DNA from: Bacteroides sp. UBA7333
Lineage (GTDB): Bacteria; Bacteroidota; Bacteroidia; Bacteroidales; Bacteroidaceae
Length of the DNA: 64,000 bases
Assembly: GCA_002471195.1 (NCBI GenBank)
Contig: DKPN01000018.1
Location: 1 to 64,000 of the forward strand
Reading direction: 5' to 3'
Part shown: positions 54,059 to 62,893 of the stretch, piece by piece
Position numbering within the stretch: the stretch's first letter is position 1
Layout: every line of letters starts with the position of its first letter
Position numbers and translations under genes: made by a program
The notes under the pieces: generated by a model
Seen by the model: the letters and a program-made list of their open reading frames with translations, nothing else
What the model was told of the DNA's origin: nothing
Database searches by the model: none

Positions 54059-54157
54059 CTAAACAAATTCAAAACTGAAATCAACAAATTTAATATCTAA
54101 AATTCGTATTTAAACAAAGATAAAACAAGATAGAATATTGAAAAACTGATGTTCGCA

Positions 54158-54165
54158 TATATTTG
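54158..54165 (+). promoter_or_regulatory. candidate promoter of the PUL structural genes
   Basis: TATATTTG matches TAnnTTTG, with a TTG at 54138-54140 (17-nt spacer). A start near 54172 would precede the small ORF at 54200 and the lipoprotein gene. Confidence 0.5.
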
Positions 54166-54199
54166 CACACGTACAATCCTAAAAAACAATATATCTAAC

Positions 54200-54322
54200 A
54201 TGAATTATCTTTTAACGCATCGTAATCCTCTTATTGCTCGATACAATCAGCAACAAGAGCCTAAGACTTATCTGCATTTGCTAAAGCAAAATTGGAAAAA
54301 CAACACTAGTAATGTAGACTAA
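54200..54322 (+). CDS. possible 40-residue leader ORF
   Basis: The frame ATG 54200 to TAA 54320-54322 encodes 40 residues starting MNYLLTHRNPLIARYNQQQE and ending NTSNVD. It lies between the predicted PUL promoter and the first lipoprotein gene. There is no strong ribosome binding site and no recognised family. It may be a leader peptide or chance. Confidence 0.3.
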   Translation: MNYLLTHRNPLIARYNQQQEPKTYLHLLKQNWKNNTSNVD

Positions 54323-54373
54323 AAACCTAAACTAAGATTTTCAACTAATCAACCTAAAAACAATCCTAAAACA

Positions 54374-56509
54374 ATGAATTTAAGTAATTTAACTTCAAGG
54401 TTATTTCTAATCTTGATAGTTTTATCTTTGTCTATTGTTGGTACTTCATGTACCGATACTGAGACAGTAGATCAAACTCCATTTGCAATTTATTATTCAG
54501 GAATGACTGATATTGGCCCTTCAATGAGTGCAAATATTAGTGCCCCAACCTACCTCGGTAGTGCTCCCTCAAACTTTACGATTTTCAGAGTTAGTTTAAA
54601 TGATGCTCCGGTAAACGTAGAGTGCTTCTCAATAGATGCTGAAACTGGTAGCATCGCCATCAGAAATACAAATGAACTAGAAGTTGGTGTATATCAAATT
54701 TCGGTATCGTGTGTATCGAACGGAAAAACTTATGAATTTAAAAATGCTGTTTCGGTAAACATGATGCGTCCGGTTCCGGAAGGCATTAAAGTTGAGCCAA
54801 ACTACTTGACTATTGACTATGCCGATCTGAAAACATCAACGCTTAAAGCAAAGGTGACAACAGAAGGAGAGCATGTGTCAATTAGCCAATATAGAATAGC
54901 AGAAGGTGACTATCAAGAATACTTCTCAATCTCAGCAACAGGCGAAGTAAGTATCAACACCAAATATAATGGTGATATTCTACCTGGTATTTATAAAGTG
55001 TCTTTAGTTTTAAAGACTGAGGCTGGCGAAGGTATATTTACTGATGCAGTAACGTTCAACATCACTTCTAAACCATTGGCTTTAACCTATGCCCCTAACA
55101 CTGGAAAAATGGAAGAAGAAACTGCAAACCCTACCTCTTATACAACTAGCATACCTACATTGAAGGGATCACTTGAAGGAGTGGTTTATAGTATTGCAAA
55201 TGTTACTCCGGCTACTGATAAGTTTATAATTGATGCTGAAACTGGAGTTATCTCTGTGTTACAAGGTCATGGTTTGAAAGCCGGAGATAGCTATTCTATA
55301 GATGTTAATGTTAGAAACAACTATAACACAGCTGAAGAAACTGGAAAAGTTTTTGAGAATGCCTTTACATTAGAGGTAGTTGGATTTATCGCTCCTATTG
55401 AAAACTTCAAATACAATAACGAAACGAAAACACAGTCAACTTCTTTCGTTATCAACCATACTGAAGATTTCATTGGCGATGAAGTAACCTTTACTCTTGA
55501 AAATGTATCAGAAGCTTTAAATGGACAAATTGCAATTGATGCTTCAAACGGAGCAATTAGTGCAAAAAAGGGAAATACAATTCCAGTTGGTACACACACT
55601 ATTTCTGTTATGGCAAGCAATGCAAAAGGTGAACAAACAACATCGTTTACATTGACTATTGAAAAGAATAAAAACTTCTTTACTTACATTAAGTACGGCA
55701 ATAATCTTGGTTTGTCTGATACACATGCTTATCAATATAGAATTAACTCTTCGGATGAGCTAGCTTCATTTATAGTAAATGCACCTACAACTGATATTCC
55801 AGCAGAGGCAACATCTATAAAATGGGAAGTAGCGAGCAAACTAAATATGGGTGGTATCACAATTGATGAAAATGGAGCTTTAAATCTTTCAGAAGTGGCT
55901 TGGGCAAATGCTAGATGTGGTATGGCTATGGTTACAGCGACTACTGGATCGGGCGATGAAGAAGTTTCTGTTAGCGTTCCAGTGTTCTTCCATTTATCAT
56001 CAGCTGTCAATGGGGTAACAATTAACTATACACCATTTGTTTGTCAAGTAAACCCAAGAACAGGTGGACGCTCGGTAGCTCCGTCAGTTGAAGGAGTAGC
56101 AGATATGAATAATCTACTTATGGACTATAGACGTACATTTAGCTATTATAACATCAACGGTAGCGATAGCCATATCAGCGGACAATTAAAGAACGATGGA
56201 TCAACTGATAGCTTCTTTATTGCACAAGTTTGGCGTAATTTTTATGGTACTGCAAAACCAAACTATGGAGCGAAAAAGCCAGTATCTTACTACGATAATA
56301 AGGCAGCATTATCCACTACATTAGCTTATGTAGACCCAAGCGACAAATCAATTGTAGTGAATCCAGGCAAATGGATTGGCGAAGATAAAGTGTATGCTAA
56401 CGGAGTAATGTGTGGCCAAATCACTTTCGTAACTAACGGAGTAGAAAGCGGAATCAATAATGGATCACAAATATTCCCTATACTACTGTGGTTTGACGAA
56501 AAGTTCTAA
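54374..56509 (+). CDS. surface glycan-binding lipoprotein candidate
   Basis: The 711-residue lipoprotein has a signal with Cys26 (IVGTSCTDT) followed by an acidic TDTETVDQT stretch that suits surface export. Repeated Ig/cadherin-like units (about 40-435) each carry a FxIDAETGxI-type turn (for example CFSIDAETGSIAIR and FIIDAETGVISV). A C-terminal domain (about 440-711) follows. By position ahead of susC and susD and by overall pattern it resembles the heparin-binding protein BT4661 of B. thetaiotaomicron (DUF4958-like), which is recalled rather than searched. Glycan binding is inferred. Confidence 0.72.
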   Translation: MNLSNLTSRLFLILIVLSLSIVGTSCTDTETVDQTPFAIYYSGMTDIGPSMSANISAPTYLGSAPSNFTIFRVSLNDAPVNVECFSIDAETGSIAIRNTNELEVGVYQISVSCVSNGKTYEFKNAVSVNMMRPVPEGIKVEPNYLTIDYADLKTSTLKAKVTTEGEHVSISQYRIAEGDYQEYFSISATGEVSINTKYNGDILPGIYKVSLVLKTEAGEGIFTDAVTFNITSKPLALTYAPNTGKMEEETANPTSYTTSIPTLKGSLEGVVYSIANVTPATDKFIIDAETGVISVLQGHGLKAGDSYSIDVNVRNNYNTAEETGKVFENAFTLEVVGFIAPIENFKYNNETKTQSTSFVINHTEDFIGDEVTFTLENVSEALNGQIAIDASNGAISAKKGNTIPVGTHTISVMASNAKGEQTTSFTLTIEKNKNFFTYIKYGNNLGLSDTHAYQYRINSSDELASFIVNAPTTDIPAEATSIKWEVASKLNMGGITIDENGALNLSEVAWANARCGMAMVTATTGSGDEEVSVSVPVFFHLSSAVNGVTINYTPFVCQVNPRTGGRSVAPSVEGVADMNNLLMDYRRTFSYYNINGSDSHISGQLKNDGSTDSFFIAQVWRNFYGTAKPNYGAKKPVSYYDNKAALSTTLAYVDPSDKSIVVNPGKWIGEDKVYANGVMCGQITFVTNGVESGINNGSQIFPILLWFDEKF

Positions 56510-56524
56510 TAAATAAAAACCAAA

Positions 56525-56551
56525 GACACTACCTAATTATAGGGTAGTGTC
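56525..56551 (+). promoter_or_regulatory. intercistronic hairpin before susC
   Basis: GACACTACC (56525-56533) and GGTAGTGTC (56543-56551) form a 9-bp stem with a 9-nt loop and no T run. It could be a processing or stability element that adjusts expression of susC relative to the gene before it. Confidence 0.5.
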
Positions 56552-56577
56552 GACCTTAAAATAACAAAATAAAAACA

Positions 56578-59500
56578 ATGAATAATTTTATTCTAAATAT
56601 AACACAAAACAAAAGAGGAGTAATAACTCTTTTGGCTTTGATAATGTCTATTGGGCTATATGCGCAAAATTCAATCAAAGGAGTTGTCATGGATGAGTCT
56701 GACTTTCCATTGATCGGGGCAACTGTAATGGAGAAAGGTACTAACAATGGAGCTGTAACTGACCTTGATGGGAATTTTACCATAAAAGCAAAAAAAGGAG
56801 CGACATTGGTTATCTCTTATATTGGATACAAAACTGAAGAAATAAAAGTTGGCGAACAGAAAGCATTAAACATCAAGATGATGCCTGATAATGCAGTGCT
56901 TGACGAAGTGGTAGTTGTTGGATATGGAGCAATGAAGCGTTCTGACCTTACCGGATCGGTTTCATCTGTATCGGCTAAAAATGTAGAAGGTTTTAAAAGT
57001 GGTTCGGTTATGGAAGCGCTTGGAGGACAAATTGCCGGTGTGCAAATTACTCAAACCGATGGTACTCCAGGGTCTGGGTTTGAAATTAATGTGCGTGGTG
57101 TCGGTACTTTAACTGGCGATGCTTCTCCACTTTATATTGTTGATGGCTTTCAAGTTGATAACATCAATCATTTAGCAAACTCTGATATTGAGTCTATTGA
57201 AGTTTTAAAAGATGCTTCTTCGGCTGCTATTTATGGTGCTCGTGCAGCGAACGGTGTAGTAATGGTTACCACAAAATCAGGAAAATCAGGGCGCCCGCAA
57301 GTAAGCTTTAATGGTTCTGCAAGCTATCGTAAGATTTCTAAAACTCTTGATTTGCTAGATCCGTATGAATTTGTGAAACTGCAAATGGAAGTAAATCCAA
57401 GCAAATACGCTACAACTTATTATAGACCTGGAGAAGATGCAAATGGTAACCCATATAGATATCAGTCTCTAGAAGATTATAGAGGTGTAGAAGGTGTTAA
57501 TTGGCAAGACGAAACATTCCGTCCTACATGGTCACAAGATTATAACTTATCTGTGATGGGTGGAAATGACAATACTAAATATTCATTAGCATTTACTCGT
57601 TACAACGAAAATGGTATTTTCAACAACAGTGGATTTGATAAAACAACTGGAAAGATTAGAATTAACCAAAAGGTTACTAAAAATGTATCTTTTGACGCTT
57701 CAATTAACTATGCTCAAACCAATCGTGAAGGGGTAGGTACAACTGCCGACTCTGGTCGTTTTAATATGTTGGCACAAATTCTTGGTGCACGCCCTACTGG
57801 TGGTTTGGCTTTAACCAATGAGGAACTTCTTTCAGCTGCAATTGACCCACTTGAGTTAGAAAGTAGCGAAAGCTTAGCACAGGTTAATCCAATTATCCAA
57901 ACTCAATCAGTTACTAATAAAAGACGTGCAGAAATGTGGTCGGGTAATCTTTCAGTAAACTGGCAGATTATCAAAGGGTTGACTTTCAGAACTGCTGGAA
58001 CATACAATGTAACTAACACTCGCAATGACATTTTCTATAAAACAGGTTCTAAAGAAGCATATCGTAATGGACAAAAACCTTATGGACAAAGTCAAATGGG
58101 ACGTGATCTTCGTTGGACTAACTATAACAATTTGACTTGGAAACAAAAGATCAAGAAACACTCTTATGACGTAATGATAGGACAAGAAATGTCATTTAAA
58201 AGTAGTGAGTATTTACTTGGGCAATCTAAAGACTTTCCATTTGATAATTTAGGAAACAACAACTTAGGTATAGGTGCTACACCAAGTAAAGTAGCTACAT
58301 CATATAATGATAAAACATTATTGTCATTTTTTGCTCGTGGAAATTATAACTACGATAACCGCTACTTGCTAACTGCTACAATTCGTGCCGATGGTTCTAC
58401 CGTGTTCTCAAACAAACACAAATGGGGTTATTTCCCATCATTCTCTGCAGCTTGGCGTGTATCTGAAGAGAAGTTTATGAAAGATGTAGATTTCCTTTCT
58501 AACTTAAAAGTACGTTTCGGTTGGGGTACAGTAGGTAATGACCGCATTTCTAATTATTTATCATTAGACCTATACGAACAAAGTAAATATGGTGTGGGCA
58601 ACAGTACTATGACTGTTCTTACTCCTAAACAACTTAAAAATCAAAACCTGAAATGGGAAGGTTCAACTACCGTAAACTTAGGTTTTGACTTTGGTTTCTT
58701 CGATAATAGACTAAATGTTGTAGCTGATTTCTTCATCAAGAATACAAAAGATTTGTTATTGGCTCAAAGCTTAGCACACGTTACCGGATTTAACTCACAG
58801 TATCAAAATATTGGTAAGATTCAAAACAGAGGTATTGAGCTAAGCTTAAATAGCTTGAATATTCAAAAACGCAACTTTACTTGGCAAACCGATTTTAATA
58901 TTTCGTTCATCAGAAACGAATTGAAATCTTTACAAGATGGTGTACAAGCCATGTATTCTCGCTCTGGTTTTAGCTCTGATTTTAGCGATTATGATTATGT
59001 AGCAATGGTTGGCTCATCATTAGGGCTAATTTATGGTTATGAGTTTGATGGAGTGTATCAAAGCTCAGATTTTATCACAACTCCGAATGGAACTTTACAA
59101 TTGAAGCCAGGCGTTGCACGCAATGATCGATTTACAACTGGACCTATCGAGCCAGGAGTTGTGAAATATAAAGATCAAGATGGCGATGGAGTTATAACAA
59201 CTAAAGACCGTACAGTAATTGGTAATGCAATTCCTAAATGGTTTGGTGGTATTGGAAACACGTTTATGTTTAAAGGTTTCGACTTAAATATCTTATTCCA
59301 ATTTAATTATGGAAATGATATTTATAATGCAACTCGTTTGTACTCTACACAAACTCAAAATGAACGCATCAATCAGTTGGCAGAAGTTGCCGATCGATGG
59401 ACACCAACAAACGCATCTAATCGCGTTCCATCAGCTAAGGGATATGTAAAAAATGAAGTATACTCACGCTTTGTTGAAGATGGATCATTCTTACGTTTAA

Positions 59501-59727
59501 AGAATGTAACCTTGGGTTATACCCTTCCGAGCACATGGACTAGAAAAGCTTATATTTCTAAATTAAGAGTATATGCATCAGGACAAAATCTATTCTGTTT
59601 AACAGGCTATAGCGGCTATGACCCTGAAGTGAGTACTGCAAGCAGCAGTCCAATGACACCAGGACTTGATTGGGGTGCATATCCTAAGAGTAGAGTGATT
59701 ACATTCGGTATTGACATTCAATTTTAA
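56578..59727 (+). CDS. susC: SusC/RagA-family TonB-dependent outer membrane transporter
   Basis: The 1049-residue protein has a signal peptide (about 1-30), a carboxypeptidase-D-regulatory-like domain (about 32-105: IKGVVMDESDFPLIGATV, GAVTDLDGNFTI), the SusC linker motif VVVVGYGAMKRSDLTGSV, a TonB plug (about 120-225: GIxxIEVLKDASSAAIYG-like segment) and a large beta-barrel ending in FGIDIQF. It imports oligosaccharides bound by the partner SusD with TonB energy. It follows the lipoprotein gene after 68 bases and precedes susD by 12. Confidence 0.96.
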   Translation: MNNFILNITQNKRGVITLLALIMSIGLYAQNSIKGVVMDESDFPLIGATVMEKGTNNGAVTDLDGNFTIKAKKGATLVISYIGYKTEEIKVGEQKALNIKMMPDNAVLDEVVVVGYGAMKRSDLTGSVSSVSAKNVEGFKSGSVMEALGGQIAGVQITQTDGTPGSGFEINVRGVGTLTGDASPLYIVDGFQVDNINHLANSDIESIEVLKDASSAAIYGARAANGVVMVTTKSGKSGRPQVSFNGSASYRKISKTLDLLDPYEFVKLQMEVNPSKYATTYYRPGEDANGNPYRYQSLEDYRGVEGVNWQDETFRPTWSQDYNLSVMGGNDNTKYSLAFTRYNENGIFNNSGFDKTTGKIRINQKVTKNVSFDASINYAQTNREGVGTTADSGRFNMLAQILGARPTGGLALTNEELLSAAIDPLELESSESLAQVNPIIQTQSVTNKRRAEMWSGNLSVNWQIIKGLTFRTAGTYNVTNTRNDIFYKTGSKEAYRNGQKPYGQSQMGRDLRWTNYNNLTWKQKIKKHSYDVMIGQEMSFKSSEYLLGQSKDFPFDNLGNNNLGIGATPSKVATSYNDKTLLSFFARGNYNYDNRYLLTATIRADGSTVFSNKHKWGYFPSFSAAWRVSEEKFMKDVDFLSNLKVRFGWGTVGNDRISNYLSLDLYEQSKYGVGNSTMTVLTPKQLKNQNLKWEGSTTVNLGFDFGFFDNRLNVVADFFIKNTKDLLLAQSLAHVTGFNSQYQNIGKIQNRGIELSLNSLNIQKRNFTWQTDFNISFIRNELKSLQDGVQAMYSRSGFSSDFSDYDYVAMVGSSLGLIYGYEFDGVYQSSDFITTPNGTLQLKPGVARNDRFTTGPIEPGVVKYKDQDGDGVITTKDRTVIGNAIPKWFGGIGNTFMFKGFDLNILFQFNYGNDIYNATRLYSTQTQNERINQLAEVADRWTPTNASNRVPSAKGYVKNEVYSRFVEDGSFLRLKNVTLGYTLPSTWTRKAYISKLRVYASGQNLFCLTGYSGYDPEVSTASSSPMTPGLDWGAYPKSRVITFGIDIQF

Positions 59728-59739
59728 TACAACAACCAC

Positions 59740-61389
59740 ATGAAAAAAATATCATTATATATATTAGCAGTAATAATGGGCGGAATGTCGTTCACGTCCT
59801 GCTCAGACTTACTTCAGGAAGAATCATCTGTTGAGGTTGATAAAAATAAATATATGAACAATGCTTCTGAAGCAGAAACTGTTTTACTAGGAGTATATCG
59901 CAGTTTAGTTGCAGATGCAATGTATGGTTATCACCTATCACTATTGTTCAACATCACTACAGATATTGCACAATGTGAGGGTAACTCAGCCAATAGTTTT
60001 CGTGAAATTCCAGCTAACGCATTTACCACTAGCAACTCAAATGTACAGGCTACCTGGTATGCGTTATACAAGGCTATATACAACGCCAATGACTTCATTG
60101 AAACTCTAGAAACTAAAATTGGTTCATACACTGCCGGTGACAAAATAATAGCCAATGTGTATATGGCTGAAGCACGTGCACTTCGTGGTCTATACTACTT
60201 TGAACTGGTTCGTTGGTTTGGTAATGTTGCCTTAATGACCAACACTGCAATGTCTTCTCAACATCCATCAACATTTGAGCAGGCTGACCCTACAGCAGTT
60301 TATCGTTTTATTGAAGATGATTTACGATTCGCTATTGATAACTTACCATATGCTGTAGATGATAAGATTCGCAGCAACAATAGCTTCCGTTTATCAAAAG
60401 GTTCTGTGCTAGGCTTATTAACTAAAGTTTATGCAACTTGGGCCGGGGCTCCTGTAAACGACACATCGAAATGGGAAGCCGCAGCTAACACAGCTCAAAC
60501 ATTAATTGAATCGGGTAAACACCAATTACTAAGTGACTATGAACAATTGTGGAAAAACACATGCAACAGCGTATGGGCTCCCGAAGAGAGTTTAATTGAA
60601 GTTAGCTTCTATGCTCCTACCATCACAGGTACAACAAGCGAAGATCCTGCTGGACGTATTGGTAAGTGGAACGGAGTTATTGCAAATGAAATAGCAGGTG
60701 TTCGTGGTAGAAATGCAGGTAATGTAAAGGTAGTTTATACCTTCCTAAGAGATTGGGAAAAGAAAGAAGACGATTTACGTTGTAACCTTTCAATTGCTGA
60801 CTATAAATATGTAGGAACTACTAAGACTTATTATTCAACACAAGGTCCAGACGAAGATCAAAAGAACTGGCAACTATTTACTCCTGCAAAATGGGATACT
60901 GAAAAGTATGTAGGCCAAGGAAACCAACTTATCAATGCAGATAGATCGAATATCAATTGGTATATATTGCGTTATGCTGATGTGTTATTACTTTATGCAG
61001 AAGCATTAAACGAATGGAAAGGTGCTCCAACAGCAGAAGCATATGAAGCTGTTAACAATGTTAGACGTCGTGGCTTTGGTCTTCCAATTTCTGAAACAAG
61101 CGAAATAGCTGACTTAACAGCTGGATTAGATCAAACAGCGTTTCGTAATGCCATACGTAAAGAGCGCGCTTATGAATTAGCATTCGAAGGACATCGCAGA
61201 CAGGATTTGGTTCGCTGGGGCACCTATGTAGATGCAATTGACGAAACAGACACTCAGTTGCGTCGTTGGTACTCAAGCGCGAACTATGTAGCATATGATT
61301 TTACAAAAAAAGGGAAGCATGAACTATTCCCAATCCCACAAAGAGATATGGACTTAATGAGTAAGTTCGTTCAAAACCCAGGATGGTAA
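59740..61389 (+). CDS. susD: SusD/RagB-family nutrient-binding lipoprotein
   Basis: The 549-residue lipoprotein has Cys21 in MSFTSCSDLL, followed by TPR-like helices and typical SusD segments: EARALRGLYYFELVRWFGNV, ILRYADVLLLYAEALNEW, NNVRRRGF, IRKERAYELAFEGHRRQDLVRWG. It ends with FPIPQRDMDLMSKFVQNPGW, as in other SusDs. It caps SusC and binds the oligosaccharide at the cell surface. It starts 12 bases after susC. Confidence 0.97.
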   Translation: MKKISLYILAVIMGGMSFTSCSDLLQEESSVEVDKNKYMNNASEAETVLLGVYRSLVADAMYGYHLSLLFNITTDIAQCEGNSANSFREIPANAFTTSNSNVQATWYALYKAIYNANDFIETLETKIGSYTAGDKIIANVYMAEARALRGLYYFELVRWFGNVALMTNTAMSSQHPSTFEQADPTAVYRFIEDDLRFAIDNLPYAVDDKIRSNNSFRLSKGSVLGLLTKVYATWAGAPVNDTSKWEAAANTAQTLIESGKHQLLSDYEQLWKNTCNSVWAPEESLIEVSFYAPTITGTTSEDPAGRIGKWNGVIANEIAGVRGRNAGNVKVVYTFLRDWEKKEDDLRCNLSIADYKYVGTTKTYYSTQGPDEDQKNWQLFTPAKWDTEKYVGQGNQLINADRSNINWYILRYADVLLLYAEALNEWKGAPTAEAYEAVNNVRRRGFGLPISETSEIADLTAGLDQTAFRNAIRKERAYELAFEGHRRQDLVRWGTYVDAIDETDTQLRRWYSSANYVAYDFTKKGKHELFPIPQRDMDLMSKFVQNPGW

Positions 61390-61406
61390 AATTACACTAA
61401 ATACAG

Positions 61407-61434
61407 CAAGAGAGTCTCTGAAAGGGCTCTCTTG
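61407..61434 (+). terminator. weak hairpin after susD
   Basis: CAAGAGAG (61407-61414) and CTCTCTTG (61427-61434) pair across 12 nt and are followed by TATATTTTTAAT. It may partially end the susCD transcript. Confidence 0.55.
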
Positions 61435-61468
61435 TATATTTTTAATAGTATTTTCAACAAAAATAAAA

Positions 61469-61539
61469 GTACGAATAACCGATTCTAAAGCCTTTTCAAC
61501 ATTCGTACACCATCATTACTTCAATATTAAATAGTTTTG
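61469..61539 (+). promoter_or_regulatory. inverted repeat and possible internal promoter before the GH88 gene
   Basis: GTACGAAT (61469-61476) and ATTCGTAC (61501-61508) form an 8-bp inverted repeat with a 24-nt spacer. TAGTTTTG (61532-61539) matches TAnnTTTG and lies 41 bases upstream of the GH88 start. Separate control of the enzyme genes is possible. Confidence 0.45.
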
Positions 61540-61580
61540 CAATACTGATAAAAGAGTATTAACAACACATATTAAAAAGA

Positions 61581-62873
61581 ATGAATAACATGAGAAAAAA
61601 ACTTGGTCTTATCGCCTCGATTGCAGTGGTTGCATTTTCTTCTTGCAACACACATTCAAGTGAAGACTATAGCTGGATTAAAAAAGGAATTGATGTTGCA
61701 TCACACCAACTTATGCTAACAGCAGTAGAAATTGATGGTCAACAACAATTGCCTCGTTCAATATGGACAGGCTATGATATGAACTTTCTTTGTGAGCAAT
61801 TAGAGAGAGATTCATTAACATTTAAAGACTCACTTCGCGTTAGACCACTATCTAACAAAATAGGACAACGTCGTCTATGTGGTATCTATGATTGGACAAG
61901 TGGTTTTTTCCCAGGATCATTGTGGTACACTTATGAACTTAGTGGCAATGAAGCATTGAAAGAACAAGCAATCAAATATACCAATTTACTTAATCCGGTT
62001 CGCAGTTATACAGGAACTCACGATCTTGGATTCATGATCAACTGCAGCTATGGAAATGCTTTACGTCTTGCACCAAACGATACCATTAACGCAGTAATGA
62101 TTGAAACTGCTGATAACCTTTGTGGTCGTTTCGACAATTCAATTAATGCCATTCGTTCTTGGGATTTCGGTACTTGGAACTTCCCGGTTATTATCGACAA
62201 TATGATGAACTTGGATTTATTGTTCACAGTAGGCAAAATGACCAACAATCCTAAATATATGGATGTTTCGGTACGTCATGCTGATAAAACAATTGATCAT
62301 CACTTCCGCCCTGATTATACTTGCTGGCATGTTGTTAGCTACAATAATGATGGTACTGTAGAGCGTAAACAAACTCATCAAGGTAAAAACGATGATTCAT
62401 CATGGGCACGTGGACAAGCATGGGCAGTATATGGATATGTATCATGTTTCCGCGAAACAGGCAATCAAAAATATCTTGATTTTGCAGTAAACATTGCTGA
62501 TATGATTATGGCACGTGTACAAACTGAAGACGGAATTCCTTTGTGGGATTATGATGCACCTGCAGGAGATGAAACACCACGTGATGCTTCTGCTGCTTCA
62601 GTAACGGCATCTGCTTTAATTGAAATGAGCACAATGGTTAAAGATGGAGATAAGTATCTTGCTTATGCAGAAAAGCTACTTAAAAGCTTATCAAGCGATG
62701 CTTACCTAGCTCAACCAGGAGAAAATCAAGGATACATCTTGATGCACTCAACAGGCTCACTACCTAACGGTTCAGAAATTGACACTCCGTTAAACTATGC
62801 TGATTATTATTATATGGAAGCATTGAAACGCTACATGGACTTAAAAGGACTTACATACAACCAGTTATCATAA
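61581..62873 (+). CDS. unsaturated glucuronyl hydrolase, GH88
   Basis: The 430-residue enzyme removes the 4,5-unsaturated uronic acid left on lyase products. It has a signal segment (about 1-22; the SSC at 20-22 might be lipidated), then an (alpha/alpha)6 barrel with DWTSGFFPGSLWYTYE, TGTHDLGFMINCSYG and DDSSWARGQAWAVYG. The aspartates in DWTSG and THDLG match the catalytic pair of the family. It lies between susD and a heparinase, which fits a heparan-type substrate. An ATG nine bases in is an alternative start. Confidence 0.93.
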   Translation: MNNMRKKLGLIASIAVVAFSSCNTHSSEDYSWIKKGIDVASHQLMLTAVEIDGQQQLPRSIWTGYDMNFLCEQLERDSLTFKDSLRVRPLSNKIGQRRLCGIYDWTSGFFPGSLWYTYELSGNEALKEQAIKYTNLLNPVRSYTGTHDLGFMINCSYGNALRLAPNDTINAVMIETADNLCGRFDNSINAIRSWDFGTWNFPVIIDNMMNLDLLFTVGKMTNNPKYMDVSVRHADKTIDHHFRPDYTCWHVVSYNNDGTVERKQTHQGKNDDSSWARGQAWAVYGYVSCFRETGNQKYLDFAVNIADMIMARVQTEDGIPLWDYDAPAGDETPRDASAASVTASALIEMSTMVKDGDKYLAYAEKLLKSLSSDAYLAQPGENQGYILMHSTGSLPNGSEIDTPLNYADYYYMEALKRYMDLKGLTYNQLS

Positions 62874-62893
62874 TTTTATAATCTGATAATATC

